Part shown: positions 23,210-31,604 of the stretch, piece by piece
Layout of the letters: the number at the start of each line of letters is the position of its first letter
Position numbering within the stretch: the stretch's first letter is position 1
DNA from: Vicinamibacteria bacterium
GTDB lineage: Bacteria; Acidobacteriota; Vicinamibacteria; Fen-336; JAGNNV01
DNA: 36,567 bases
Direction of reading: 5' to 3'
NCBI GenBank assembly: GCA_017990495.1
Contig: JAGNNV010000011.1
Span: forward strand, 1-36,567
The notes under the pieces: generated by a model
Seen by the model: only the letters and a program-made list of their open reading frames with translations
Database searches by the model: none
Told to the model about the DNA's origin: nothing
Program-made: the position numbers and the translations under genes

Positions 23210-23243
23210 ACTGGCTCCGTAATACCGGCCTTACGGAGCCAGT
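23210..23243 (+). terminator. Perfect 13-bp hairpin after the Cys-rich gene
   Basis: ACTGGCTCCGTAA pairs fully with TTACGGAGCCAGT around an 8-base loop, seven bases after the stop codon. No T run follows, so it may be a processing or partial-termination structure that lowers expression of the genes downstream, rather than a full intrinsic terminator. The remaining bases up to 23397 show no gene. Confidence 0.6.
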
Positions 23244-23397
23244 CCAACACCAGGCATGAGGAGCGCAAAGACCGCCGCGCCTTTCGCGCGGAGATGGGCC
23301 GGCTCGGTCAAGGAATGAAGGCCATCGCCCGACGACTCAACGGTGGGGCGCACAGGTTCTAACGCGCGCCTAATGTTTGGTCCCTAGAGTCCGGTGG

Positions 23398-23775
23398 ATG
23401 AGACCGATTCCCACAATGCTCGTCCTCGTTCTCGCCCAGTTCGCCGCCACAGGTTGCGCGAGCGTGCCCACGCCTGCGACAAAGGCGCCGGACAGCCCGG
23501 CGAGCGCTACGGCCGCCGAAGGCCGGTTGCAGAAGCTCGAATTGTTCGATCTGGTGCAGGCGCCGAGCGCCCCGCCGCCGCAGCCATCCCCGGCAATGAC
23601 CGGGATGGACCATTCGAAGATGGATCATTCCGCGCCAGAGGCGAAGCCCGTCGCGTCGGACCCGTCTTCTGAGACATATACCTGCGTGATGCATGCGCAG
23701 ATCCAGCAGCCCAAACCCGGCAAATGTCCGATCTGCGGAATGGCGCTCGAAAAGAAGGCAAAGGAGAAGAAGTGA
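23398..23775 (+). CDS. Lipoprotein with C-terminal heavy-metal-binding domain
   Basis: A 125-residue lipoprotein (lipobox ATGC, Cys 20). After a Pro/Ala-rich linker comes the Met/His stretch MTGMDHSKMDHS (67-78), typical of copper-handling proteins, then an HMBD-type domain YTCVMHAQIQQPKPGKCPIC followed by GMALEKK, with C96, C110 and C113. In standard domains the start is YTCPMHP; here it is YTCVMHA. The same type of domain occurs at the N-terminus of CusB (30083). The ATG 23398 precedes the signal sequence directly. Its stop overlaps the GTG of the next gene. Likely a periplasmic copper-binding partner of the channel protein. Confidence 0.82.
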   Translation: MRPIPTMLVLVLAQFAATGCASVPTPATKAPDSPASATAAEGRLQKLELFDLVQAPSAPPPQPSPAMTGMDHSKMDHSAPEAKPVASDPSSETYTCVMHAQIQQPKPGKCPICGMALEKKAKEKK

Positions 23776-25196
23776 AACCACTCTTCCACCTTGCGGTGCT
23801 TCTGAGCGCAGCCGGCGTGACGGGCTGCGCCACCGTCGATCCTGGCGCCGCATTCGTCGACATCTCGGGCAAGGTCCGCGACAGATCCGGCGAGGATGCG
23901 CAGTTCATGAGGTCTCCCGGCGATGCCCAGGAAATTGAGCGCATCGTTCGTGGCATTCTCAAGGACGAACTGACCGCGGATTCGGCGGCGCGGATTGCGC
24001 TCGTCAACAACCGCGACGTTCAGGCCACGCTGCAAGACCTGGGCCTTGCTCAGGCCGACCTCGCTCAGGCAAGCCGCCTCTCAAACCCCGATCTCCACGG
24101 GTTCCTCAGGTCCCCGAACCGGGAACCAGGAGGGAAGAACTACGAGATCTCCCTGGTCCAGGACTTTCTGAATATTCTGGTCCAGCCCTTGCGCAAGAAG
24201 TTCGCGGCCGCCGAGCTCGAAGTCACCAAGCTGCGAGTCGGACACGAACTCATGCGCACGATGGCGGACACCAAGGTCGCGTTCTTCACCCTGGCTGGGC
24301 GCGAGCAACTGGCGACGCGTCTCGCCCTGATTCTCGATATTGAGCAGACCGCGGTCGCGTTTGCCCGGAGGCAGAGCGCCGCGGGAAACATCAACGACCT
24401 GCAACTGCTCAACCACGAAGCGGCGGCCACCGAAGCCGCCATGGCGTTGGCGCTCACCCGCATCGACGCGCGGCGCGACCGAGAGCGGCTGAATCGCTTG
24501 ATGGGCCTGTGGGGCACGGACCTCGAATGGAAGATCGCCACCGGCCTCCCCCCGCTGCCGGAGCGGGAGACCGGGGTCGAGCAACTAGAGTCTTTCGCCA
24601 TTTCCAATCGGCTCGATATCGATGCGGCGCGGTGGGGCGTCGAAACCGTGGGCCGGGCGCTTGCCCTCAAACAGAAGACCCGTTACTTCCCCGTAGGCAT
24701 CGAAGTGGGTGTCCAGCACGAAAAAGACACCGACGGACAGCGTGTGACCGGTCCGTCTCTCGGCCTGCAACTCCCCCTCTTCGACACCGGAAAGGCTTCA
24801 ATCGCCCGGCTCAAAGCTGAATACGAGCGCTCTCAAAGACAACTGGAGGGCCTCGCCATCAACACCCGCTCCGAGGTGCGAGAAGCCCGGGACGTCATGA
24901 TGGCCGCCCGTGAGGTAAAGGAGCGCTACGAAACCGTCCTGTTGCCGCAACGAGTGCGAATCCTCGAAGAGACAACACTTCACTACAACATGATGCTGAA
25001 GGGCGCCTATGACCTGCTTCTGGCCAAGCAGGGAGAGGTTTCGGCCGAACGGGGCTATGTGGAGTCGTGGCGCGACTATTGGATCGCGCGGACCGAACTG
25101 GAGCGGGCGGTGGGCGGCCGACTACCAGGAGCGCTCGCCGACCGCGGCAACAAAGAAACCCCTCAAAGCCTGCCCGAAGGAGAAACTGTTCGATGA
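23772..25196 (+). CDS. TolC-family outer-membrane lipoprotein
   Basis: A 474-residue channel-type protein with a lipobox (AAGVTGC, Cys 19). Coiled-coil helices and barrel strands follow the TolC pattern: ALVNNRDVQATLQDLGLAQA, SNPDLHGFLR, then the second repeat with LGLQLPLFDTGKASIARLKAE and LHYNMMLKGAYDLLLAKQ. I start at GTG 23772, which overlaps the previous stop (GTGA) and has AAGGAG upstream. It has no adaptor or pump gene of its own; instead it is coupled (ATGA) to a multicopper oxidase gene. Such TolC-oxidase pairs are common in copper clusters, with the channel role unproven. Confidence 0.88.
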   Translation: MKPLFHLAVLLSAAGVTGCATVDPGAAFVDISGKVRDRSGEDAQFMRSPGDAQEIERIVRGILKDELTADSAARIALVNNRDVQATLQDLGLAQADLAQASRLSNPDLHGFLRSPNREPGGKNYEISLVQDFLNILVQPLRKKFAAAELEVTKLRVGHELMRTMADTKVAFFTLAGREQLATRLALILDIEQTAVAFARRQSAAGNINDLQLLNHEAAATEAAMALALTRIDARRDRERLNRLMGLWGTDLEWKIATGLPPLPERETGVEQLESFAISNRLDIDAARWGVETVGRALALKQKTRYFPVGIEVGVQHEKDTDGQRVTGPSLGLQLPLFDTGKASIARLKAEYERSQRQLEGLAINTRSEVREARDVMMAAREVKERYETVLLPQRVRILEETTLHYNMMLKGAYDLLLAKQGEVSAERGYVESWRDYWIARTELERAVGGRLPGALADRGNKETPQSLPEGETVR

Positions 25197-26551
25197 TAAG
25201 CCGCCGGAAGTACCTCTCGCAGGCCGCGCTGCTCGCGGGCGGAGCCGCCCTCACCGGCAGCGCCCGAGCGATGACACGAGTCGAAGGCGAGGGGCAACAC
25301 GAAGGTCACGCCATGGCGACGCCGGCCGCGGCCAGGGCCAAAGCGCCATCGAAACCAGCGATCTCTCGCAAGGGCCTTCCCTATACCCCGGTGGTCACGC
25401 CCGATGGGTCGACGTTGCCCTTCGTCATGAAGGATGGAGTGAAGGAGTTCCATCTGATCGCGGAACCCGTAAAGCGCGAGTTCGCGCCGGGCATGATGGT
25501 GAACTCCTGGGGCTACAACGGCTCCACGCCGGGGCCCACGATCGAGGCGGTCGAGGGCGATCGGGTCAGGATTCTGGTTACGAACAAGCTGCCCGAACAC
25601 ACAAGCGTCCATTGGCATGGAATCTTTCTGCCGAATGGGATGGATGGCGTCGGCGGGCTTAATCAGCCGCACATCAAGCCGGGCGAGACCTTCACCTACG
25701 AGTTCACCCTTCGCCAGCACGGTACCCACATGTATCACCCGCACGCCGATGAAGTTGTTCAGATGGCCCTGGGAATGATGGGTTTTTTCATCATTCACCC
25801 CCGGGTGCCGGCCCGCGTCGTCCATCGCGATTTCTGCATTCTTCCCCACATGTGGTTCATCGACCCGGGGACCATGACTCCGAATCCGAACATCATGCTC
25901 GACTTCAACATGTTCACATTCAACAGCCGGAGTTTCCCGGGGACCGCCCCGCTGATCTGCAGGCTCGGGGATCGGGTGCGCGTGCGGCTCGCGAACTTGA
26001 ACATGACGAGCCACCCAATTCACATTCACGGAGTAAGGGTCTGGGTGGTCGAGACGGACGGCGGGCAGATTCCGGAGACCGCGTGGTGGCCGGAAACGAC
26101 GGTGAACGTCATCCCGGGCACCACGCGCGCCTTCGAATTCGTCGCGGATGTGCCGGGAGACTGGGCCTTCCACTGCCACAAGCCCCACCACGCGATGAAC
26201 GCGATGGGCCACGACATCCCAAACGTCCTTGGCGTGGACCAATCAGGTGTGGAAGAGAAGATCCGCGCATTGGTTCCCGGCTACATGGCGATGGGCAAGG
26301 ACGGCATGGCCGAGCACGCGCAACACGCGGAACATATGAAGGGCCTGCCGAACACTCTGCCCATGATGACCGGCACCGGCCCTTTCGGTCCGATTGAAAT
26401 GGGCGGCATGTTCACGGTCGTGAAGGTTCGCGAGAACCTCAAGAACTACGACGAGGATCCCGGCTGGTATCAATACCCGGAAGGTACCGTAGCCTTCAAA
26501 TCGGGCGAGGCGGCCGCTAAGTCTCCCGACGAGAAAGGATCGCGCCCATGA
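25193..26551 (+). CDS. Tat-exported multicopper oxidase
   Basis: A 452-residue periplasmic copper oxidase. The signal is twin-arginine (ISRRKYLSQAALLAGG). The copper ligands are all present: HWHG (140-143), HPH (182-184), HPIHIHG (274-280) and the type-1 segment HCHKPHHAMNAM (327-338), with the T1 Cys at 328. Such enzymes oxidise Cu(I) to the less toxic Cu(II) using O2. A Met/His-rich part follows (HAEHMKGLPN, PMMTG, IEMGGM) near 380-425, which probably binds substrate copper. The ATG overlaps the TolC stop (ATGA). An upstream extension of the frame is not needed. It is followed by a c-type cytochrome gene, again in ATGA overlap. Confidence 0.93.
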   Translation: MISRRKYLSQAALLAGGAALTGSARAMTRVEGEGQHEGHAMATPAAARAKAPSKPAISRKGLPYTPVVTPDGSTLPFVMKDGVKEFHLIAEPVKREFAPGMMVNSWGYNGSTPGPTIEAVEGDRVRILVTNKLPEHTSVHWHGIFLPNGMDGVGGLNQPHIKPGETFTYEFTLRQHGTHMYHPHADEVVQMALGMMGFFIIHPRVPARVVHRDFCILPHMWFIDPGTMTPNPNIMLDFNMFTFNSRSFPGTAPLICRLGDRVRVRLANLNMTSHPIHIHGVRVWVVETDGGQIPETAWWPETTVNVIPGTTRAFEFVADVPGDWAFHCHKPHHAMNAMGHDIPNVLGVDQSGVEEKIRALVPGYMAMGKDGMAEHAQHAEHMKGLPNTLPMMTGTGPFGPIEMGGMFTVVKVRENLKNYDEDPGWYQYPEGTVAFKSGEAAAKSPDEKGSRP

Positions 26552-27156
26552 CCCGATTGAAGAAGGTAGCGGTGGGCGTGGTGGCGGTGGCCGCGCTGGT
26601 CGGACTCGCAATCCCACTTTCGATAATCTCCCGCGGCGTGAGCGCCAAAGACGAGCCCACCGCGATCGAGGCGATTCTGGCGCGGGGTTTGAGACGGCTG
26701 GCGACGCCATCTGCTCTGCGCGCCGCCCAAAACCCGGTGCCCCTCACCCCCGAGGCCCTGGCCAGTGCCCGCGCGCATTTCGCCGACCATTGCGCTTCGT
26801 GTCACGGCAACGACGGCCGTGGCCAGACGTCGATCGGCCGCAACCTGTACCCGAAATCCCCCGACATGACCCTTCCCGCGACCCAGACTCTGTCGGATGG
26901 CGAAATCTTCGGCATCATTGAAAACGGAATTCGCCTGACCGGTATGCCGGCCTGGGGAAATGGGACTCCGGAATCCACGAAGGCAAGCTGGGAACTCGTC
27001 CACCTGATTCGTCACTTTCCGAGGATCACCCCCGAAGAACTCTCGGAGATGGCGGCCCTGAACCCGAAAAGCCGCGCCGAGTTCGAACAGGAACAGGCCA
27101 TGGATGCCTTCCTCAAGGATGGAGTTGTCAAGCCGCCCCACCACGCCAGCCACTGA
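26548..27156 (+). CDS. Membrane-anchored c-type cytochrome
   Basis: A 202-residue protein with an N-terminal hydrophobic anchor (VAVGVVAVAALVGLAIPLSII) and one class I haem-c domain. The haem motif is CASCH (82-86) followed by GNDGRGQT, and the probable axial Met is M133 in LTGMPAWG. It is coupled to the multicopper oxidase by ATGA overlap. Inference: it passes electrons to or from the oxidase or the respiratory chain. The C-terminal His-rich end (KPPHHASH) may also bind metal. Confidence 0.9.
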   Translation: MTRLKKVAVGVVAVAALVGLAIPLSIISRGVSAKDEPTAIEAILARGLRRLATPSALRAAQNPVPLTPEALASARAHFADHCASCHGNDGRGQTSIGRNLYPKSPDMTLPATQTLSDGEIFGIIENGIRLTGMPAWGNGTPESTKASWELVHLIRHFPRITPEELSEMAALNPKSRAEFEQEQAMDAFLKDGVVKPPHHASH

Positions 27157-27214
27157 TAGCACCGTAAAGCGTAAAGAACGTTCAACAAACCACAAACAAA
27201 CAAAGGATTCCCTC

Positions 27215-27559
27215 ATGGAAAAACTCATCACGTTCGCCCTGTTTATTGCCGTAACTGCGGCTCCGGCTGCTTTCGCCCATGAAGGCCACGCCCACAAGGT
27301 CATGGGAACGGTGGCCGCCATCTCCGGTGAGCAAATTGAAGTCACCAACACGGACGGCAAGAAGGAGACCCACACCCTGACAAAGCAGACCATGTTCATG
27401 AAGGGCAAGCTCATGGCCGCCGCCAAGGACGTCACGGTGGGAACACGCGTAGTGCTGTCGGTGGTCGAAAAGGACGGGAAGAAGTCGGTTTCCATGGTGA
27501 TGATCGGCGGCGCCGACGCCGCGCCGGCCGCCCCCGCCGCCACACCGCACAAGCACTAG
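27215..27559 (+). CDS. Small exported His/Met-containing protein, possible copper binder
   Basis: A 114-residue protein with a signal peptide ending PAAFA, so the mature chain starts HEGHAHK, a likely amino-terminal copper site. A small beta-barrel-like region (VMGTVAAISGEQIEVTNTDG) follows, with a Met cluster MFMKGKLM (60-67). The tail is Ala/Pro-rich and ends HKH. The pattern resembles OB-fold DUF5666-type and CusF-like periplasmic proteins, but I cannot assign either firmly. The ATG 27215 has AGGA upstream. It lies 58 bases after the cytochrome gene. Confidence 0.75.
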   Translation: MEKLITFALFIAVTAAPAAFAHEGHAHKVMGTVAAISGEQIEVTNTDGKKETHTLTKQTMFMKGKLMAAAKDVTVGTRVVLSVVEKDGKKSVSMVMIGGADAAPAAPAATPHKH

Positions 27560-27596
27560 CTAGCCCACGATCCAACGCAACCCCAGGAGAACAACC

Positions 27597-28085
27597 ATGA
27601 AAAACCGACTCGCCCTGCTATTCGCGCTGTCCATCTGGGCCGTGGCGCCGTCTCTGGCGGCAGATGATGTGGCGGAGATCAAGCAATTGCTGGCCTCCTA
27701 CGACGAGGCCTTCAACGCGAAGAGCCTGGACCGTCTCGCTACCCATTACCACCCGGACGTCACGATTTTTGAAGGCGGAGGGGTCAACCGCGGTTGGGCG
27801 GACTACCGCGACCATCACCTCGGCCCCGAGATGGCGGAGTTCCAGAAGGTGTCGTTCGCACACACCAACGTCGTGGTGACCGCTCTCGGCGCCGACCGCA
27901 AGAGCGCCTATGTGACTTCCGAGTACAGCCTCAAGGCCCACATGAAGGAGCGTGAGATCGATGCCTCCGGCCTGGAAACGTTGATCCTCCTGAAGAGAGA
28001 GGACGGGCGCTGGCAGATCCGACACTCGCACACCTCCAGCCGCCGTCGGCCCGCCACCACCCCGCCCGCGTCGCCTCACGAGTGA
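27597..28085 (+). CDS. Exported NTF2/SnoaL-like (DUF4440-type) protein
   Basis: A 162-residue protein with a signal peptide (LALLFALSIWAVAPSLAA) and an NTF2-like cone fold: EIKQLLASYDEAFNAKSLDRL, HYHPDVTIFEGGG, YVTSEYSLKAH, LETLILLKREDGRWQIRHSH. The pocket holds several His residues (HYH, RDHH, HSHTS), which may bind a metal. Family members have many roles, so no reaction is assigned. It has a clear AGGAG ribosome site and follows the previous gene by 37 bases, so it is in the same transcript. Confidence 0.82.
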   Translation: MKNRLALLFALSIWAVAPSLAADDVAEIKQLLASYDEAFNAKSLDRLATHYHPDVTIFEGGGVNRGWADYRDHHLGPEMAEFQKVSFAHTNVVVTALGADRKSAYVTSEYSLKAHMKEREIDASGLETLILLKREDGRWQIRHSHTSSRRRPATTPPASPHE

Positions 28086-28187
28086 GCGAACCCGGTCGGG
28101 CCATGTCACGTGATGCCAATGAATCAGGCAAAGAGGGCTCATGGCTCATTCCTGGTTGTGCTACGGCCCCGCAGAATAGCGTTTGCG

Positions 28188-28586
28188 ATGAAGTTCAACC
28201 TTGACCGCGTTCGGTACACCAAGCTTTTGGCGAGCGGCCTCGCTCTGCTCTTTTCGGCCCAGATTGCCGGCCTCTGTTTCTGCGCGCCAACTACTGCCGA
28301 AGAACACGATTGTTGCCCACTGGCCAGCCAGACTGACGTTTCAGGCCGCGTGAGTGTCGCTGACGTCTCGGCGCCTGCGAGTACGAGTTGCTGCCCCGAA
28401 GGCGGCGTGATGCGGGCCTCCCTGCGAATCGGCGAGCCCGAAGTGTCCACGACCCAAAAGATCCACGCGACCGTTGTCCACGCGGGGCTCCCGCGAAACG
28501 AAGTACCGGCGCAGCCGCACCACACCGGCTCCGCGCCCGCTGGGCGCACCACCCTGCTTCTCCGGTCCCCGATCCTCCGCATCTGA
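28188..28586 (+). CDS. Small exported Cys-rich protein ahead of cusCBA
   Basis: A 132-residue protein with a hydrophobic export segment (LLASGLALLFSAQIAGLC). Cys pairs appear as CFC, DCCP and SCCPEGG, with His residues in HHTG. The tail is hydrophobic/basic, ending RSPILRI. It occupies the same place before cusC as the Cys-rich protein at 15751 does before czcC, which also ends in a short -PLLRA tail. The two share layout, not clear sequence. A periplasmic metal sensor or buffer is inferred. The start at ATG 28188 is chosen to sit before the signal. An upstream in-frame ATG at 28110 would add 26 residues. Confidence 0.65.
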   Translation: MKFNLDRVRYTKLLASGLALLFSAQIAGLCFCAPTTAEEHDCCPLASQTDVSGRVSVADVSAPASTSCCPEGGVMRASLRIGEPEVSTTQKIHATVVHAGLPRNEVPAQPHHTGSAPAGRTTLLLRSPILRI

Positions 28587-28706
28587 TCGAACCCGCGCGG
28601 GCTGCTACGCCCGCGCCAGCTCTTCGGCCTGTCGCAGCGCTTGGGTGTATCCGCCCGCCCTGCGCGGCGCGCCGCTCCCGCTCACCGATCAACGGAGGTT
28701 TCTTTC

Positions 28707-30068
28707 ATGTCGTTCCGCCATTCGTTTCCTTTCCTCGCACTCGCCGCTCAACTCGTCCTGCCTCATACCGCGCACGCACAATCGTCCTGGCCGATGCCGG
28801 TGGACGATCCAGTCCTCGCTTCGCTGATCGAGGAGGCTTTGGCCCAAAACCCCGATGTTGCAGCCGCCCGACAGGCCGCCCTCGCGGCCAGGCAACGGCC
28901 GGTCCAGGCACGCTCTCTCGCGAACCCCATGGTTTCGGTGATCTACACCAACGATGGCTGGTCACCGAGCCTCGGTTCGATGGAGGACAGCAACCTCGCG
29001 GTCATGGCGAGCCAGGAGTTGCCCTACCCCGGCAAGCTCGGCCTCCGCGGCGATCTCGCGTCCCGCGCGGCCGATCAGGTCGAACAACAGACCGAGCGCG
29101 TAAAGCGGGGCGTCGCGGCTGCGGTCAAACGGGCCTATTTCGGTCTGCTCCTCAGTCGCAGTCTCCTCGATCTCATTCGCGATCAGGAGGAGAACTGGAA
29201 GCAGATCGAGGCCGTCGCCCGCTCGCGGTACGCGGTTGGCCTGGGGGCTCAGCAGGACGTTCTGCGCGTCCAGGTGGAAGTGACCCGCATCCAGCAATTC
29301 CAGGCGGAACAAGAAGCCGAGATTTATATCCGGCGGGCAGAGATCAATCGGCTCCTCTCCCGCGCACCGGATGCCCCTCTCGAAACCTCGGCCCAGCTGA
29401 CGCTGCGGCCGGTGCAGGGGGAAGTCCAACAGTTGTTCGAATGGGCCTCCGAGGTCAGTCCCGAAGTCAGTGCCGCCCGCATTGAAGCGGAAAGGGGCTC
29501 CCTCGCCATCAATCTGGCGAAGCGAGAGTTCAAGCCCGACTTCAGCGCGCAGAGCGCCTACATGAATCGCCGAGGCCTCCCTCCCATGTGGCAGGCCGGC
29601 ATCGGCATTTCGGTGCCGATCTACCGCAAAAAGTTGAGGGCGGGGGTCGCCGAAGCAGAGGCGCAGCTCAGCTCCACGCAAAGCGCCATCGAGTCGATCC
29701 GGCTGCAGCTCCGGTTCCGCACGCAGGAGCGGCTGACCCAGCTCAAGACGACGGAGAAGGTCGCGACGCTTTACGGCGAAGGCATCCTCCCCCAGGACCG
29801 CATGTCCGTGGAAGCGGCTCTCGCCAATTACCAGACCGGCAAGGTGCCTTTCATCGCGGTGCTCGAGGCGATAACAACCCTCTACAACGACCGCACCACT
29901 CACCTGCGCCTGCTCGCCAACCACGAGCAGACGCTGGCGAGCCTGGAAGAAGCGAGTCTCGATGCCAGCTCGGCGATGGTCGCGGGCGCGGCTGCGGCCG
30001 GCGCAAGTATGTCCGGTTCCGGCGGGGGCGCCTCCGCGGGCGCATCCGGCGGCATGGGAAAGCAGTGA
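28707..30068 (+). CDS. cusC: Outer-membrane efflux channel of the TolC family, CusC type
   Basis: A 453-residue channel with a signal peptide (SFPFLALAAQLVLPHTAHA). TolC repeats are seen in ALAQNPDVAAARQAALAARQ, ANPMVSVIYTNDG, ASQELPYPGKLGLRGD, then in WQAGIGISVPIYRKKLRAGV and LANYQTGKVPFIAVLEAITTL. The SQELPYPGK strand is common in Cus-type channels. The C-terminus is an unusual Gly/Ser/Ala/Met-rich tail (after residue about 418). A strong GGAGG site precedes ATG 28707. It starts 120 bases after the small Cys-rich gene and leads cusB and cusA. Confidence 0.91.
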   Translation: MSFRHSFPFLALAAQLVLPHTAHAQSSWPMPVDDPVLASLIEEALAQNPDVAAARQAALAARQRPVQARSLANPMVSVIYTNDGWSPSLGSMEDSNLAVMASQELPYPGKLGLRGDLASRAADQVEQQTERVKRGVAAAVKRAYFGLLLSRSLLDLIRDQEENWKQIEAVARSRYAVGLGAQQDVLRVQVEVTRIQQFQAEQEAEIYIRRAEINRLLSRAPDAPLETSAQLTLRPVQGEVQQLFEWASEVSPEVSAARIEAERGSLAINLAKREFKPDFSAQSAYMNRRGLPPMWQAGIGISVPIYRKKLRAGVAEAEAQLSSTQSAIESIRLQLRFRTQERLTQLKTTEKVATLYGEGILPQDRMSVEAALANYQTGKVPFIAVLEAITTLYNDRTTHLRLLANHEQTLASLEEASLDASSAMVAGAAAAGASMSGSGGGASAGASGGMGKQ

Positions 30069-30082
30069 ACGAGAGGAAGATC

Positions 30083-31594
30083 ATGACTGAACAAAACCCG
30101 TCGTTGACGCCCGATGCCGAGGCGCCGCCCGTGGCACCAAGCCCTGTCTCGTCGCGCGCGTGGCTCAAGTTCGCGATCGTTGCTGTGGTTTCGATCGCAA
30201 TAGGGGCTGTGGGCGCCGCAGTGTTCCTGGGACGACAGCAGGCCGCCCCAGCCACCCAGGCTCAGGCCCAGCGCTACCACTGCCCGATGCACCCGACTTA
30301 CACATCGGATAAGCCCGGAGATTGCCCGATCTGCGGCATGAAGCTCGTTCCCATGGAAGACCCGGGGGCGGGGGCGGCGACCGCGGAGCCAGGAGAGCGG
30401 AAAGTTGCCTTCTATCGGTCCCCCATGGATCCGACCATTCGTTCGGACAAACCAGCCAAGGACAGCATGGGAATGGACTTCGTGCCCGTCTACGAGGATG
30501 AGGGTGACGCACCGCCTTCGAGCGTCGCGGGGCGGGCCGTGGTGACGATCTCCTCCGAACGGCGGCAGGTTCTGGGCGTGCGCAGCGAAGAGGTCAGGAA
30601 GATGCCGCTGGCGCACAGGATTCGGACTGTTGGCAGGGTGGCCGTGGACGAGCGCCTTTTGCGACAGGTCCGCACGAAGGTCGAGGGTTACATCGAACAC
30701 CTATACGTGGACTACACCGGTCAATTCGTGAAGCGTGGCGAAAGGCTTCTCTCCATCTTCAGCCCCGATCTGGTAGCGACGCAGCAGGAGTATCTGCTCG
30801 CCCTGCGCGGACGGAACCGGCTTTCGGAGAGCGCCGTCCCTTCGGCGGCCGAAGGAAGTTCGTCCCTTCTCGAGGCGGCGCGGCAGCGGCTGCTTCTTTG
30901 GGACATCCGCCCGGCCGACATCGAGAAACTTGAGAGGACGGGGCAGGTGACCCGGACCTTGAACGTGTATTCCGAAATCGGCGGCTATGTGATGCAGAAG
31001 ATGGCGTACCAGGGGATGAAGGTGACTCCCGCCGACGCTCTGTACGAAATCGCCGACCTCTCGCGCGTGTGGGTTCTCGCCGATGTCTACGAATACAACC
31101 TCTCCTCGGTGACTCTGGGCATGCAGGGCGTGATCACCGTGGCGTCTATACCCGGCAAGGAGTGGACGGGAAAGATCTCCTTCATTTCTCCAACTGTGGA
31201 AGGCCCGACGCGCACGGTCAAGGTGCGCCTCGAAGTGGACAACACACGCGGGGACCTCAAGCCCGAAATGTTCGCGGACGTCTTCCTCAACGTTGACATG
31301 GGCGTTGGCCTGGTCGTGCCCGACGGCGCCGTCATCAACGCCGGCGACCGGCGGCTGGTTTTTCTCGACCGCGGCGAGGGCCGGTTCGAGCCACGCGAGG
31401 TGAAACTCGGGGCAAAGATCGAGGGCAGCGGCGTGCAGATCGTCTCCGGCCTCGCCGAGGGCGACCGGGTTGTGGTCGGCGCCAACTTCCTGCTCGATTC
31501 GGAATCGAGTCTGAAGGCAGTGCTCTCGGAGATGTCGCCCGTCAGCAAGAGCACTCCTCCGCCAACGCCCGATCACGACGCTGGCCACCGCTGA
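30083..31594 (+). CDS. cusB: RND periplasmic adaptor CusB with heavy-metal-binding domains
   Basis: A 503-residue adaptor anchored by one helix (about 27-50: WLKFAIVAVVSIAIGAVG). Next comes an HMBD, YHCPMHPTYTSDKPGDCPIC then GMKLVPM, and a second degenerate unit in FYRSPMDPTIRSDKPAKDSM then GMDFVPVY, the usual CusB lead-in. The barrel-sandwich (VEGYIEHLYVDYTGQFVKRG), hairpin and beta-barrel (RTVKVRLEVDNTRGDLKPEM) domains follow. It would collect periplasmic Cu(I)/Ag(I) and pass it to CusA. The tail is His-rich (DHDAGHR). It starts 14 bases after cusC. Confidence 0.93.
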   Translation: MTEQNPSLTPDAEAPPVAPSPVSSRAWLKFAIVAVVSIAIGAVGAAVFLGRQQAAPATQAQAQRYHCPMHPTYTSDKPGDCPICGMKLVPMEDPGAGAATAEPGERKVAFYRSPMDPTIRSDKPAKDSMGMDFVPVYEDEGDAPPSSVAGRAVVTISSERRQVLGVRSEEVRKMPLAHRIRTVGRVAVDERLLRQVRTKVEGYIEHLYVDYTGQFVKRGERLLSIFSPDLVATQQEYLLALRGRNRLSESAVPSAAEGSSSLLEAARQRLLLWDIRPADIEKLERTGQVTRTLNVYSEIGGYVMQKMAYQGMKVTPADALYEIADLSRVWVLADVYEYNLSSVTLGMQGVITVASIPGKEWTGKISFISPTVEGPTRTVKVRLEVDNTRGDLKPEMFADVFLNVDMGVGLVVPDGAVINAGDRRLVFLDRGEGRFEPREVKLGAKIEGSGVQIVSGLAEGDRVVVGANFLLDSESSLKAVLSEMSPVSKSTPPPTPDHDAGHR

Positions 31595-31604
31595 AGAGAG
31601 AACC

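Noticed and set aside
23244-23361. Open stretch after the hairpin that could encode RAFRAEMGRLGQGMKAIARR
   Set aside because: In frame with the Cys-rich gene after its stop, with no start signal of its own; possibly a remnant but unsupported.
29588-30082. Long upstream extension of the cusB frame
   Set aside because: It overlaps cusC in another frame and has no cusB-like sequence; the ATG at 30083 follows a GAGGAAG site and precedes the membrane anchor.
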